Assembly (NCBI RefSeq): GCF_013408145.1
Contig: NZ_JACBZI010000001.1
Location: 1,781,501-1,845,500 of the forward strand
From: Nocardioides marinus
GTDB lineage: Bacteria > Actinomycetota > Actinomycetes > Propionibacteriales > Nocardioidaceae
Direction of reading: 5' to 3'
Length of the DNA: 64,000 nucleotides
The position numbers were made by a program, and so were the translations under genes. This document shows, piece by piece, positions 41,269 through 50,358 of this stretch. The notes beneath the pieces were generated by a model. That model ran no database searches. It saw only the letters and a list, made by a program, of their open reading frames with translations, and was not told where the DNA came from. The stretch's first letter is position 1; every line of letters begins with the position of its first letter.

Positions 41269-42177
41269 CTACGCGGGGGTGAGAACCTCCAGCGCGCCCG
41301 GCGCGCACTCCACCGTCAGCGGGAGCGGCCCGAAGCGCTCGCCGTCCGCGTAGGTCACGATGCCCGGAGCGGCCACGGTCACCCGACGCACGCGGTGGTG
41401 CTCGTACTGCCGGTGGGTGGTGTGGGTGCCGCTGAACAGCTTGGGATAGGTGCGCACCAGCTCGCCCTTGCCCATCGGCTTGATGACGACCACGTCGAGC
41501 AGCCCGTCGTCGAGCACGGCACCCTCGGTGATGCGCAGCCCGCCGCCGAAGGACGGCCCGTTGCCGACGGCGACCATCATCGCCTCGAGCGAGCGGGTCT
41601 CCCCGTCGAGGTCGAGGGTGTAGGAGATCGGGGCGAAGGTGCGCAGCTCGGCCAGCGTGGCGATGTTGTACCGCATCTGCCCGCGCGGCCACGTCATCGC
41701 GTTGGCGCGCTCGTTGACCTTGGCATCGAAGCCCGCGGCCAGGACGGTGACGAAGTGCTTGTCCCCGGCCCTGGCCAGGTCGATGCGGCGCCTGCGACGG
41801 GGGTCCTCGGGGTGGCACAGTGCCGCCACGATCGCGTGCGCGGCGGCGGCGGGGTCGCGGCGCGGCAGGTCGAGGTAGCGCGCCACGTCGTTGCCGGTGC
41901 CAGCGGGTACGACGCCGAGCGCCGTGGACGAGTCGGCCAGTGCCTGCACCGCCAGGTGCACGAGCCCGTCGCCGCCGCAGACCACCAGGGCGTCGACGTC
42001 GGGGACGGCCCTGCGCGCCATCGCGAGCGCCTCGTCCGCGTCGGCGCCGACCAGGTCCAGCACCTCGACGTCGGTCCCCCGCAGCACGTCGAGGGTGGCC
42101 TCGCGACCACGGGCACCCCGGCCCTTGCCGGAGGTCGGGTTGGTCAGCAGCGCGACGCGCGGGACGGCACCGTTCAC
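41269..42177 (-). CDS. Diacylglycerol kinase family lipid kinase
   Basis: 302 residues from GTG 42177. DAGK catalytic pattern: VALLTNPTSGKGRGAR (about 7-22), VVCGGDGLVHLAVQAL (GGDG loop, about 62-77) and LGVVPAGTGNDVARYL (about 85-100). The C-terminal domain includes AVGNGPSFGGGLRI and DDGLLDVVVIK. It phosphorylates a lipid such as diacylglycerol or a sphingoid/polyprenyl substrate at the membrane. TAGGTT stands 7 nt before the start, inside the end of the preceding gene; a separate promoter within the operon is possible. Confidence 0.9.
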   Translation of the reverse strand: MNGAVPRVALLTNPTSGKGRGARGREATLDVLRGTDVEVLDLVGADADEALAMARRAVPDVDALVVCGGDGLVHLAVQALADSSTALGVVPAGTGNDVARYLDLPRRDPAAAAHAIVAALCHPEDPRRRRRIDLARAGDKHFVTVLAAGFDAKVNERANAMTWPRGQMRYNIATLAELRTFAPISYTLDLDGETRSLEAMMVAVGNGPSFGGGLRITEGAVLDDGLLDVVVIKPMGKGELVRTYPKLFSGTHTTHRQYEHHRVRRVTVAAPGIVTYADGERFGPLPLTVECAPGALEVLTPA

Positions 42178-42187
42178 CTGCGCGAAC

Positions 42188-42628
42188 CTAGCGGCCGCGC
42201 CGGGTCGCCGCACGCTCCTCGCCGATGCGGATCAGCACGCTCCAGTCGTCGGCGGAGGCGCCGACGGCCTTCGAGAGCCGGGCCAGCGCGTCCAGCGCAC
42301 GGCCGGCGGTCAGGTCACGACCGGGCACGGCGAGCGAGAGCCGCCCCTCGGGACCGGGCGGGTGGGTCACGCAGAGCACCTGGCCGTGCCGCCACGCCTG
42401 GTGGGCGCGGGTGCGGGTGTCGTCGTCGACGACGGGGGCCGGGTAGGCCTCGTCGACGGCGAGCAGGTCGCAGGGGTGCTCGCCGTGCTCGCGGCTCTGG
42501 TCGTGCAGGGTGCCGGTGACCAGGTGCCCCGAGCGCAGCCCGGACGCAGAGGTCCAGGTGACCTCGGCGGTGCCGAGCCACTCGGGCAGGTCGAAGGGGT
42601 CCACCTCGTCGGGGTGCGGAGCCTTCAC
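42188..42628 (-). CDS. Conserved hypothetical protein downstream of tatC
   Basis: 146 residues. It reads DPFDLPEWLGTAEVTWTSASGL at the start and has a beta-rich middle (HLVTGTLHD, CDLLAVDEAYPAPVVDDDTR). A basic C-terminus (EERAATRRGR) ends 10 bp before the lipid kinase start. It lies between tatC and the lipid kinase, a position where many actinobacteria have a gene of this size. No domain is recognised, and a role in translocation is only suggested by context. Confidence 0.65.
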   Translation of the reverse strand: MKAPHPDEVDPFDLPEWLGTAEVTWTSASGLRSGHLVTGTLHDQSREHGEHPCDLLAVDEAYPAPVVDDDTRTRAHQAWRHGQVLCVTHPPGPEGRLSLAVPGRDLTAGRALDALARLSKAVGASADDWSVLIRIGEERAATRRGR

Positions 42629-42638
42629 AGCCGGCCCC

Positions 42639-43475
42639 TCACAGCTGGCTGGTCTCGTCCGGGGAGAGCCCGGCGAAGGGCTTGTTGCGCTCGCGCCGCC
42701 GGTCGTTCCACCGGGCGATGATCTCGGCGAAGAAGAAGAGCACGACCATCGGGACGGCCATGAAGGTCATCGTGAACGGGTCCGCCGACGGTGTCGCGAC
42801 GGCGGCGAAGACGAAGAGCCCGACGATGATCCAGGGGCGGTGCTCGGCCAGCTGGCGGCCCTTGACCACCCCGGCGAGGTTGAGCAGCACGACGAAGACG
42901 GGGATCTCGAAGGCGATGCCGAAGACCAGCATGGTGCGGGTGAAGAACTGCAGGTAGCCGGAGAACTCCAAGATGTTGGTGATGCCGTCGGGGTTGAACC
43001 CGATCAGGATCTCCAGGCCCTTGGGGAGCGTGACGTAGCCGAGCCAGATGCCGACGAGGAACAGCGGGGTGGCGACGGCGCCGAAGACGCGGGTCCACTT
43101 GCGCTCGTGGGCGTGCAGGCCGGGCATGATGAACGCCCAGATCTGGTAGAGCCACACCGGTGCGGTGGCGACCAGCGCGGCGAAGCCGCACAGCTTGAGG
43201 TAGAGCATCAGGCCGCCGCCGGCCCCGGTGGTGGTGGCCAGGGTCTGCTTGTCCTCGAGCCGCTCGACGGCCTGCTCGTAGGGGCCGTAGACGAGGTCGA
43301 AGAGCTGGTCGAAGAAGAACAGGGCGACGACCAGCGCCACGATCAGCGTGAGAGCGACCTTGAGGATGCGGGCGCGCAGCTCGCGCAGGTGGTCGCTGAG
43401 GGCCATCCTCCCGTCAGGACCGACGGGGTGGTGGGGCTTGCCGACGAAGAGGCCGACGATCCCGCGGAGCGCCAC
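42639..43475 (-). CDS. tatC: Sec-independent protein translocase TatC
   Basis: 278 residues with six membrane helices. Family marks: ALSDHLRELRARIL (about 25-38), FFFDQLFDLVYGPYEQ, PVWLYQIWAFIMPGLHAHERKW (about 105-126), FEIPVFVVLLNLAGVV and ATPSADPFTM. TatC forms the twin-arginine receptor together with TatA here; no TatB is seen in the window. The N-terminus is extended by about 20 residues over the E. coli form. GTG 43475 follows the tatA stop directly. Confidence 0.95.
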   Translation of the reverse strand: MALRGIVGLFVGKPHHPVGPDGRMALSDHLRELRARILKVALTLIVALVVALFFFDQLFDLVYGPYEQAVERLEDKQTLATTTGAGGGLMLYLKLCGFAALVATAPVWLYQIWAFIMPGLHAHERKWTRVFGAVATPLFLVGIWLGYVTLPKGLEILIGFNPDGITNILEFSGYLQFFTRTMLVFGIAFEIPVFVVLLNLAGVVKGRQLAEHRPWIIVGLFVFAAVATPSADPFTMTFMAVPMVVLFFFAEIIARWNDRRRERNKPFAGLSPDETSQL

Positions 43476-43757
43476 TCAGCCGTGCTGCTGGTCGCGGTTG
43501 GTCTCGCCGACGGTGGGCGAGTCCGTGGAGGTCTCCTGGGTGGTCGAGGTGGGGAGCTCGCCCGCCGGTGTGGAGTCCTTGGCCGGGGTCTCGTCGTCGT
43601 CGTCGCGCAGGCCCTTGGTCTCGGCCTTGAAGATGCGCAGCGCCTGCCCGGTGCCCCGGGCGAGGTCGGGGAGCTTGGCCGCACCGAAGACGAGGATCAC
43701 GATCGCGAGGATCACGAGCCACTCGGCGCCCTGGGGCATGGCGATCAGCGAGAACAT
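43476..43757 (-). CDS. tatA: Twin-arginine translocase subunit TatA
   Basis: 93 residues from ATG 43757 (MFSLIAMPQG; AGAAGG 11 nt upstream). The upstream GTG 43766 would put the same ribosome site too close. One membrane helix (WLVILAIVILVFGAAKLPDLA) is followed by an amphipathic helix (ARGTGQALRIFKAETKGL) and a polar, acidic tail. It builds the pore for folded Tat substrates. Directly precedes tatC. Confidence 0.93.
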   Translation of the reverse strand: MFSLIAMPQGAEWLVILAIVILVFGAAKLPDLARGTGQALRIFKAETKGLRDDDDETPAKDSTPAGELPTSTTQETSTDSPTVGETNRDQQHG

Positions 43758-43830
43758 CTGTGGCACTGCCTTCTCTCGGGGACACGACGCCGGGGGCGCC
43801 GCGGTCTGCTGCGGACCATCCTACGTCGCG

Positions 43831-44823
43831 TCAGGAGTAGAGACCGAGCGTGGCCCGCGCGGCGGCGACCGACGAGTCGGTGAACTCCTGGGGTGCCACG
43901 ACCTCGGCGTACGGCGCCAGGCGCAGCACCAGCCGGGTCAGCCACCGCGCGTCGGCGACCCGGAGGTCCACCTCCAGCGCGCCGTCGGGGTCCGCCCCGT
44001 CGACCGGGCGGGTCGCCAGCACCGGGTAGTAGTCGACGACCCAGCGCGCCTCGGGCGCCAGGCGCAGGGTGGCCACCACGCTCTCCTGCTCGTCGATGAC
44101 GCCGGCGGGCAGCTCGCGACCGGGTCGGGGCGTGGAGCTGACGGCGGTGTCGAGGACCTCCGCGTCCTGGATCCGGTCGAGCCGGAACAGCCGCGGCGCA
44201 CCGGCGCTGTGGCAGTCGGCGTCGAGGTAGGCGAAGCCCTGTCCGCGGGTGACCGCGTGCGGGTCGACCACCCGGACGGTCACCTCGTCGCGGCTGGGGA
44301 CGTAGTAGCGCAGGCGCACCTGGCGCCCTCGCTCGACGGCCTCCTGCAGCCGCCTGGCCAGCAGGGCGACGTCGGCGTCCGCGGCACCCTGGCCGGGGTC
44401 GATCCGTCCCACGCCGCCGTGGGCGGCGGCCGCCTCGAGCTTGGCGAGCGTGCGGTCGAGGACCTCACGGGTGTCGGGGCCGGCGCTGTTGCGCAGGGCC
44501 CGCAGCGCGACGATCACCGCGCTGGCCTCGGTCGGCGTCAGGCGCAGGGGGCGGGCGAGGTAGTCGGCGTTGGAGACCCGGATGACGCCGTCGCCACCCT
44601 CCTCCAGCGCGTCGAGGTCGACGTCGATCAGGTCGTCGGGGTAGCCGCCGGGCAGCCCGCACATCAGCAGCACCTTGAGGTCCTTGACCAGCTGCGTGGG
44701 CGTCGTGCCGAGCTCGCGGGCGGCCTGGTCGACGTGCACGGTGCCACGGGCGTGCAGGTAGGGCACCAGGGTCAGCAGCCGGGCGACCTGGTCACGTGCC
44801 TGCGGGGCGGGCGTCGTGCTCAT
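43831..44823 (-). CDS. pafC: WYL-domain transcriptional activator PafC
   Basis: 330 residues from ATG 44823, coupled to pafB by ATGA. N-terminal winged HTH (VARLLTLVPYLHARGTVHVD, RELGTTPTQLVKDLKVL) and a WYL domain (RQVRLRYYVPSRDEVTVRVVDPHAV, about 160-190). PafBC is the mycobacterial heterodimer that activates the LexA-independent DNA-damage response. It precedes tatAC by 73 bp, the arrangement known from mycobacteria. Confidence 0.93.
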   Translation of the reverse strand: MSTTPAPQARDQVARLLTLVPYLHARGTVHVDQAARELGTTPTQLVKDLKVLLMCGLPGGYPDDLIDVDLDALEEGGDGVIRVSNADYLARPLRLTPTEASAVIVALRALRNSAGPDTREVLDRTLAKLEAAAAHGGVGRIDPGQGAADADVALLARRLQEAVERGRQVRLRYYVPSRDEVTVRVVDPHAVTRGQGFAYLDADCHSAGAPRLFRLDRIQDAEVLDTAVSSTPRPGRELPAGVIDEQESVVATLRLAPEARWVVDYYPVLATRPVDGADPDGALEVDLRVADARWLTRLVLRLAPYAEVVAPQEFTDSSVAAARATLGLYS

Positions 44824-45827
44824 CGGTCCCCTCCCGTGGCGGGACCGTCGGTGACCGGACCGTCGGCGGCCAGGGCCCGACGCAGCCGGTCGACGACCTG
44901 CTCGCGCAGCTCGGCCGGTGCCTCGACCACCACCGAGTCGCCGTGGGTGAGGATGTCGTCGTCGAGACCGAGGCGGGCCCGGGTGAGCCGCACCCGGTCC
45001 CATCGGGTGCGCTCGTCGGGGCCGACGACGTCCTGCTCGACGTGGTCGGCCCCGCGCCGCAGCGTGTGGCCGGCCCCGCGCCGCACCAGCAAGGTGGCCT
45101 CCAGGCGCACCGGGTCCGGCGCGAGCCGGCGGGCCAGGGCCTGGACGTCGGTGCCCGCCGGGACGTCGTACGCCGCGGGCGGGCCCTCTGGACGCGCCTG
45201 GCCCTGCACCCGGGAGAGCCGGAAGACCCGCTCCTCGCCCCGGTCGGTGTCGAGCCCCACGACGTACCAGCGTCCGGCGTAGCGGGTGACGCCCCACGGC
45301 TGGAGGTGGCGGGTGGTGGTCTCGGTCGCCTGGGCGGTGCGGTAGTCGAAGGCCACGGCACGCCGCTCCTGCACGGCCTCCCAGAAGACGTCGAAGGCGG
45401 GTTCGTCGGCGCTGAGCCGGGGCTCGACGATGTCGAGTGCACCCGGGTCGACCGGCACCCCGAGCGCACTGAGCTTGCGCACGGCGTCGGTGGTCGCCTC
45501 GGCGAGCTTGGCGTGCTGCCAGACCCGGGTCGCGAGACCGATGACCGAGGCCTCGTCGGGGGTCAGGTCGATGTCGGGCAGCGACAGGTCGTCGGGGCGG
45601 ATGCGGTAGCCGGGGTCGTCGTCGAAGTAGGCATCCATCTGCCCGATCTCGATCGGCACCCCCAGGGCACGCAGCTCGTCCTTGTCGCGCTCGAACATCT
45701 TCTCGAACGCCTCGTCGGAGGACCCGGGGTAGAGCAGCTCACGGATCCGCCCCTTGGGCACGTAGTGCCGCTGGACGAGCAGCATGATGAGCAGGTTCAT
45801 CAGCCGCTCGCTCTTGCGGACGCTCAT
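44820..45827 (-). CDS. pafB: WYL-domain transcriptional activator PafB
   Basis: 335 residues. N-terminal HTH (MSVRKSERLMNLLIMLLVQR, PKGRIRELLYPGSSDEAFEKMFERDKDELR) and WYL domain (ERRAVAFDYRTAQATETTTRHLQPWGVTRY, then WYVVGLDTDR, about 170-215). It acts with PafC on promoters of DNA-repair genes, binding ssDNA in mycobacteria. In the Pup-proteasome gene group by location only. Its start has no strong ribosome site; a 9-bp tandem repeat lies between it and the FKBP gene. Confidence 0.93.
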   Translation of the reverse strand: MSVRKSERLMNLLIMLLVQRHYVPKGRIRELLYPGSSDEAFEKMFERDKDELRALGVPIEIGQMDAYFDDDPGYRIRPDDLSLPDIDLTPDEASVIGLATRVWQHAKLAEATTDAVRKLSALGVPVDPGALDIVEPRLSADEPAFDVFWEAVQERRAVAFDYRTAQATETTTRHLQPWGVTRYAGRWYVVGLDTDRGEERVFRLSRVQGQARPEGPPAAYDVPAGTDVQALARRLAPDPVRLEATLLVRRGAGHTLRRGADHVEQDVVGPDERTRWDRVRLTRARLGLDDDILTHGDSVVVEAPAELREQVVDRLRRALAADGPVTDGPATGGDR

Positions 45828-45853
45828 GCCGGGTCCCGGGGTGGGTGCGGAGT

Positions 45854-45889
45854 GGTCGGGGTGGTCGGGGTGGTCGGGGTGGTCGGGGT
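45854..45889. repeat. Four tandem copies of a 9-bp unit (GGTCGGGGT)
   Basis: Four perfect units directly follow the stop of the FKBP gene, in the short gap before pafB. On the transcribed strand it reads ACCCCGACC. Such tracts can vary in copy number. No function is evident. Confidence 0.85.
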
Positions 45890-46932
45890 CAGGACTCGTC
45901 GTCCGAGGGGCTGGGGCTCTGGGACGCGTCAGCGCTGGGGCTGGCCGCGGGCGACTCCGACTCCTCGGGCTCCTCGGGCTCGGGCTGCACCGGCTTCGGG
46001 GCGCGGGCCAGGATGTCGACGAGGAAGTAGATCGTGTCGGTCCCCTTGATGCCGGCGCCCTCGTTGCCGGCGGCGCCGTAGCCGAAGCGCGGCGGCAGGG
46101 CCATCCACACCCGGCTGCCGACGGTCTTGCCGGCCAGCGCCTCGGCCCAGCCCGGCACCAGGCCGCTGAGCTGCTGGACGAGCGGGTCGCCGTCGTAGCT
46201 GCCGTCGAACGGCTTGGGCTTGGCGTAGACCGAGCCGAGGTAGTCGACCATCACGACGTCGGACTTGCGCACGACCTCTCCGTCGCCCTCGACGACGGTC
46301 TGGACCTGCAGCCGGCCGGTCGGGCGCGGGCGGCCCTGGAAGCGCATGGCCTCGGGCTTGCCGTCCTCGTCGAGGACCAGGTCGGGGGCGAAGCCGGTGC
46401 CGTCCTCGGCGTACGGCTCGTCGACCGCGTCGGGCCCGAGCACGTCGAAGACCAGCAGCAGCGGGTCGGCGTTCGAGATGCCCAGGGCGGAGTTGCCCGA
46501 GGGGCCCACGACCTCCTCGGCGACGACGCTGGCGGCGATCCGCGAGCCGACGGTGGCACCGTCGAGCGCGGCGGAGAAGACCTCGGTCAGCTGGTCGTCG
46601 GAGAGGTCGACGACCTCGGGCAGCGAGGTGTACGTCGACAGCGCCTCGGACTCGTCGTAGCCGTTGCCGATCCAGTAGTGCACCAGCGCGTCACCGTCGG
46701 CCGACAGCTCCGGGCCGTCGCCGGCCACCACGGTCTCGACCTGCGGGTCGGAGGTGGCGGAGAAGTCCTCGCCCCACGTGACCTCGGGGGCCTCCCCGAC
46801 GGTGCCGGTGATCTCCACGGCGTCCAGGCCGGCGCCCGCGTCGGCGTCGTCGGAGCCGCACGCCACGAGGGCGGGGATCAGCAGAGCAGGGGCGACCAGC
46901 AGGGCCAGCGGTCGGCGTACGCGTCGAGGCAC
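45889..46932 (-). CDS. FKBP-type peptidyl-prolyl isomerase lipoprotein, two domains
   Basis: 347 residues from GTG 46932 (GAAGGA 7 nt upstream). Signal peptide with lipobox LVAC, Cys25. Two FKBP-like domains follow: a degenerate first one (about 60-190, VHYWIGNGYDESEAL) and a standard second (about 205-310, KSDVVMVDYLGSVY, GWAEALAGKTVGSRVWMALPPRFGYG, IYFLVDIL). A Pro/Ser/Glu-rich tail ends the protein. It catalyses prolyl isomerisation at the outer membrane face. It stands between pafA and pafB, as in many actinobacteria. Confidence 0.9.
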   Translation of the reverse strand: MPRRVRRPLALLVAPALLIPALVACGSDDADAGAGLDAVEITGTVGEAPEVTWGEDFSATSDPQVETVVAGDGPELSADGDALVHYWIGNGYDESEALSTYTSLPEVVDLSDDQLTEVFSAALDGATVGSRIAASVVAEEVVGPSGNSALGISNADPLLLVFDVLGPDAVDEPYAEDGTGFAPDLVLDEDGKPEAMRFQGRPRPTGRLQVQTVVEGDGEVVRKSDVVMVDYLGSVYAKPKPFDGSYDGDPLVQQLSGLVPGWAEALAGKTVGSRVWMALPPRFGYGAAGNEGAGIKGTDTIYFLVDILARAPKPVQPEPEEPEESESPAASPSADASQSPSPSDDES

Positions 46933-46980
46933 CGGGGATTCCTTCGCGAGGTGGCGTGCAGAGCAGGGGAACCCTACCGC

Positions 46981-48342
46981 TCACATGCTCTCGATCAGAC
47001 GCTGGACCCTCTCGTCGTAGGCGCGGAAGGGGTCCTTGCACAGCACGGTGCGCTGGGCCTGGTCGTTGAGCTTGAGGTGCACCCAGTCGACGGTGAAGTC
47101 GCGGCGGCGCTCCTGGGCCTTGCGGATGAACTCACCGCGCAGGCGCGCACGGGTGTTCTGCGGCGGCACGGACTTGGCCTCGAAGATCTTCAGGTCGCTG
47201 GTGACGCGGGCGACCCGGCCCCGCTTCTCCAGCAGGTAGTAGAGGCCGCGCTGGCGGTGGATGTCGTGGTAGGCCAGGTCGAGCTGGGCGATGCGCGGGT
47301 GGCCCAGCGGCAGGCCGTGCTTGGCACGGTAGGCGTCGATCAGCTTCCACTTGATGACCCAGTCGATCTCGGTGTCGACCAGGCCGAGGTCGTCGGACTC
47401 GACGGCCTTGAGGCCGCGCTCCCACAGGTCGAGCACCTGCTCGATGACCGGGGTGGAGATCTCGCGACGGTCCACGAAGTCCCGGGCCTTGGAGAGGTAC
47501 TCGGCCTGGATCTCCAGGGCGCTGGCCTCGCGACCGTTGGCCAGCCGGACCTTGCGCCGGCCGGTGACGTCGTGGCTGATCTCGCGGATCGCCCGGATGG
47601 GGTTCTCCATCGTGAGGTCGCGCATCACCACGCCCTCCTCGATCATCCGCAGCACCAGGTCGCAGGAGGCGACCTTGAGCAGGGTCGTGGTCTCGCTCAT
47701 GTTGGAGTCGCCCACGATCACGTGCAGTCGGCGGTACTTCTCGGCGTCGGCGTGCGGCTCGTCGCGGGTGTTGATGATCGGACGGCTGCGCGTCGTCGCG
47801 CTGCTGACGCCCTCCCAGATGTGCTCGGCGCGCTGGCTGACGCTGTAGCCGGTCCCGCGCGGGGTCTGGGTGATCTTGCCGGCGCCGACGATGATCTGCC
47901 GGGTCACCAGGAACGGGATCAGCACGTCTGCGAGCCGGGTGAACTCCCCGCTGCGGGAGACCAGGTAGTTCTCGTGGCAGCCGTAGGAGTTGCCGGCGGA
48001 GTCGGTGTTGTTCTTGAACAGGTAGATCTCGCCGGCGATGCCCTCGTCGTGCAGGCGCTGCTCGGCGTCGAGCAGCAGGCCCTCCAGGACCCGCTCCCCC
48101 GCCTTGTCATGGGTGACCAGGTCGACGATGTCGTCGCACTCGGGGGTGGCGTACTCGGGGTGGCTGCCCACGTCGAGGTAGAGCCGCGCCCCGTTGCGCA
48201 GGAAGACGTTGCTGCTGCGCCCCCAGCTGACGACCTTCCGGAAGAGGTAGCGCGCGACCTCGTCGGGGCTGAGGCGGCGCTGGCCCTTGAAGGTGCAGGT
48301 GACGCCGTACTCGTTCTCGATGCCGAAGATCCGACGATCCAT
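46981..48342 (-). CDS. pafA: Pup-protein ligase PafA
   Basis: 453 residues, normal length. Carboxylate-amine ligase fold with [18 protein letters not shown] (Mg-binding Glu), [22 protein letters not shown] (catalytic Asp in YLD), [20 protein letters not shown] and [28 protein letters not shown]. It phosphorylates the C-terminal Glu of Pup and links it to target lysines. ATG 48342 has TAGTGT six nt upstream (leaderless). It is separated from prcA by a hairpin terminator. Confidence 0.97.
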   Translation of the reverse strand: MDRRIFGIENEYGVTCTFKGQRRLSPDEVARYLFRKVVSWGRSSNVFLRNGARLYLDVGSHPEYATPECDDIVDLVTHDKAGERVLEGLLLDAEQRLHDEGIAGEIYLFKNNTDSAGNSYGCHENYLVSRSGEFTRLADVLIPFLVTRQIIVGAGKITQTPRGTGYSVSQRAEHIWEGVSSATTRSRPIINTRDEPHADAEKYRRLHVIVGDSNMSETTTLLKVASCDLVLRMIEEGVVMRDLTMENPIRAIREISHDVTGRRKVRLANGREASALEIQAEYLSKARDFVDRREISTPVIEQVLDLWERGLKAVESDDLGLVDTEIDWVIKWKLIDAYRAKHGLPLGHPRIAQLDLAYHDIHRQRGLYYLLEKRGRVARVTSDLKIFEAKSVPPQNTRARLRGEFIRKAQERRRDFTVDWVHLKLNDQAQRTVLCKDPFRAYDERVQRLIESM

Positions 48343-48385
48343 ACCGGAACACTACGGGTCGAGCGGTGGCGCAGGCGGCAAGTGA

Positions 48386-48417
48386 GGGCTTTGGTGACCG
48401 TTCGGTGACCAAAGCCC
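48386..48417. terminator. Hairpin after prcA
   Basis: GGGCTTTGGT (48386-48395) pairs with ACCAAAGCCC (48408-48417) around a 12-nt inner part. It lies 16 bp beyond the prcA stop on the minus strand and before the pafA promoter, so it likely ends the pup-prcB-prcA transcript. Confidence 0.75.
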
Positions 48418-48432
48418 CCACCCGGCAGGGCG

Positions 48433-49212
48433 TCAGCCGACCGGCGGTGCCACGGGCGGCTCGTCCGGCGGGCCGCCGGCCGCCGAGGTCTCGCCACCCC
48501 CGGACGGCGTGGGCGCGGGAGCGCCCAGCAGCGGCTCGAGCCGCTCGGGCCGGATCCGGGCGAACTTGCGGGGCTGGGTGCGGGTGCGGTCCAGCACGGC
48601 GACCTCGAGGTCGTCGGCGCGGATGGTGCGGTCCTCGGACTCGCTGTGCCCCAGGGCCGCGACCGCCAGGCGCAGCGCGTCCTCGAGCGACGCGCCGGCG
48701 GTGTAGTGCTCCTGGAGGTAGCTGCCCACCACGTCGGCCGCGCCGCCCATGACCGCGTAGTCGTGCTCGTCGGCGACCTGGCCGTCGTAGGTGAGCCGGT
48801 AGATCTGGTCGTCCTCGGGCCGGGAGCCGATCTCGGCGACGAAGATCTCCACCTCGTAGGGCTTCTCGCCACCGGAGGAGAAGATCGTCCCCAGGGTCTG
48901 GGCGTAGGCGTTGGCCAGCCCCCGACCCGTCACGTCGCGGCGGTCGTAGGCGTAGCCGCGCATGTCGGCCAGGCGCACGCCGGCGATGCGGAGGTTCTCG
49001 AACTCGTTGTAGCGGCCGACCGCGGCGAACGCGATCCGGTCGTAGATCTCCGAGACCTTGTGCAGCGCCTGGGAGGGGTTCTCCGAGGCGAAGAGCACGC
49101 CGTCGGCGTACTGCACGGCCACGACCGAGCGGCCGCGGGCGATGCCCTTGCGCGCGAAGTCGGCCCGGTCCTTCATCAGCTGCTCGGGCGAGACGTAGAA
49201 CGGCGTGCTCAT
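48433..49212 (-). CDS. prcA: 20S proteasome alpha subunit
   Basis: 259 residues. Alpha-type start [64 protein letters not shown] and an extended C-terminal tail rich in Pro and Gly. It lacks the catalytic threonine and forms the outer gate rings. ATG 49212 overlaps the prcB stop by ATGA, so subunits are made in step. Confidence 0.97.
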   Translation of the reverse strand: MSTPFYVSPEQLMKDRADFARKGIARGRSVVAVQYADGVLFASENPSQALHKVSEIYDRIAFAAVGRYNEFENLRIAGVRLADMRGYAYDRRDVTGRGLANAYAQTLGTIFSSGGEKPYEVEIFVAEIGSRPEDDQIYRLTYDGQVADEHDYAVMGGAADVVGSYLQEHYTAGASLEDALRLAVAALGHSESEDRTIRADDLEVAVLDRTRTQPRKFARIRPERLEPLLGAPAPTPSGGGETSAAGGPPDEPPVAPPVG

Positions 49213-50054
49213 GAGGTGCTCCCCGGGTTCAGCGGTGCGTGCGGTCCGCCCGGTCGGTTCATCCGGCCGGCGACCACCTGCTCGGCCAGGTCACCGACGA
49301 CCTCCTGGGTCAGCCGGCGTCCGCCCTCGGCCGTGATGACGTGCAGGATCGGGAAGATCCTGCGGGTCACGTCGGGCCCACCCGTCGCGGAGTCGTCGTC
49401 CGCGGCGTCGTAGAGCGCCTCGAGGGCGACCGTGGCGGCCTCCTCCATCTCCAGGTCGGAGCGGTAGAGCTTCTTCAGCGACCCGCGGGCGAACAGCGAG
49501 CCGGAACCCACCGCGTGGTAGCCGGTCTCCTCGTAGCGGCCGCCGGTGACGTCGTAGGAGAAGATCCGTCCTCCGGCATGGTCGAGGTCGTAGCCGACGA
49601 ACAGCGGCACGACCGCCAGGCCCTGCATCGCCATGCCGAGGTTGCCGCGGATCAGCGCGGAGAGGCGGTTCGCCTTGCCGTCGAGGGACAGCGTCGTGCC
49701 CTCGATCTTCTCGTAGTGCTCGAGCTCGGTCTGGAACAGCCGCACCAGCTCGACGGCCAGGCCGGCGGTGCCCGCGATCCCGGCCGCGGAGAACTCGTCG
49801 GTCGGGAAGACCTTCTCGATGTCGCGGCTGGCGATGATGTTGCCCATCGTGGCGCGTCGGTCACCGGCGAGGAGCACACCACCGGGGAAGGTCACCGCGA
49901 CGATCGTCGTGCCGTGCGGGGCGAGGTCCGCGGCGTTGCCCTGCGGGACGCTGCGTCGACCCGGGAGCAGGTCGGGGGCCTGCTGGGCCAGGAAGTCGGT
50001 GAACGAGGACGTGCCCGGCTGGAGGTAGGACACGGGCAGGCGCGGGTCGCTCAT
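49209..50054 (-). CDS. prcB: 20S proteasome beta subunit, with propeptide
   Basis: 281 residues. A 48-residue propeptide ends at HG, followed by the catalytic Thr49 ([23 protein letters not shown]). Lys81-region (DRRATMG, Lys in [10 protein letters not shown]) and the Asp/Arg of the beta-type active site are present. Autocleavage exposes Thr49 in the assembled core. ATG 50054 overlaps the pup stop by ATGA. The chain ends in a Gly/Pro tail ([12 protein letters not shown]). Confidence 0.97.
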   Translation of the reverse strand: MSDPRLPVSYLQPGTSSFTDFLAQQAPDLLPGRRSVPQGNAADLAPHGTTIVAVTFPGGVLLAGDRRATMGNIIASRDIEKVFPTDEFSAAGIAGTAGLAVELVRLFQTELEHYEKIEGTTLSLDGKANRLSALIRGNLGMAMQGLAVVPLFVGYDLDHAGGRIFSYDVTGGRYEETGYHAVGSGSLFARGSLKKLYRSDLEMEEAATVALEALYDAADDDSATGGPDVTRRIFPILHVITAEGGRRLTQEVVGDLAEQVVAGRMNRPGGPHAPLNPGSTS

Positions 50055-50248
50055 TCGCCGCCCTTCTGGATGAACGACTTCACGAAGTCCTCGGCGTTGG
50101 ACTCCAGGACGTCGTCGATCTCGTCGAGGATGTCGTCGACCTCGGAGTCCAGCGCCTCCTTGCGCTCGGCGACATCGGTCTCGGGGGAGGTCTCGACGAC
50201 CTCCTCGGTCTCCTGGGACCGTCGCGGCTGCTTCTGCTCCTGTGCCAT
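50051..50248 (-). CDS. pup: Prokaryotic ubiquitin-like protein Pup (Glu-ended form)
   Basis: 65 residues, disordered and acidic, with the helical Mpa-binding part ([20 protein letters not shown]) and the C-terminus FIQKGGE. The last residue is Glu, so no deamidation is needed before PafA ligation, unlike mycobacterial Pup ending in Gln. ATG 50248 has TAGGGT six nt upstream. First gene of pup-prcB-prcA, 110 bp after dop. Confidence 0.97.
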   Translation of the reverse strand: MAQEQKQPRRSQETEEVVETSPETDVAERKEALDSEVDDILDEIDDVLESNAEDFVKSFIQKGGE

Positions 50249-50358
50249 GACCCGACCCTATCCACTCCCCGGGTGGATGCGGGTGGCGTTCGGCCCGTGT
50301 CCGCGCGGGTTCCGGGGGGCGCTGGTGGGCCCGGTGAGCAGCCGGCGACCGGCAGGGG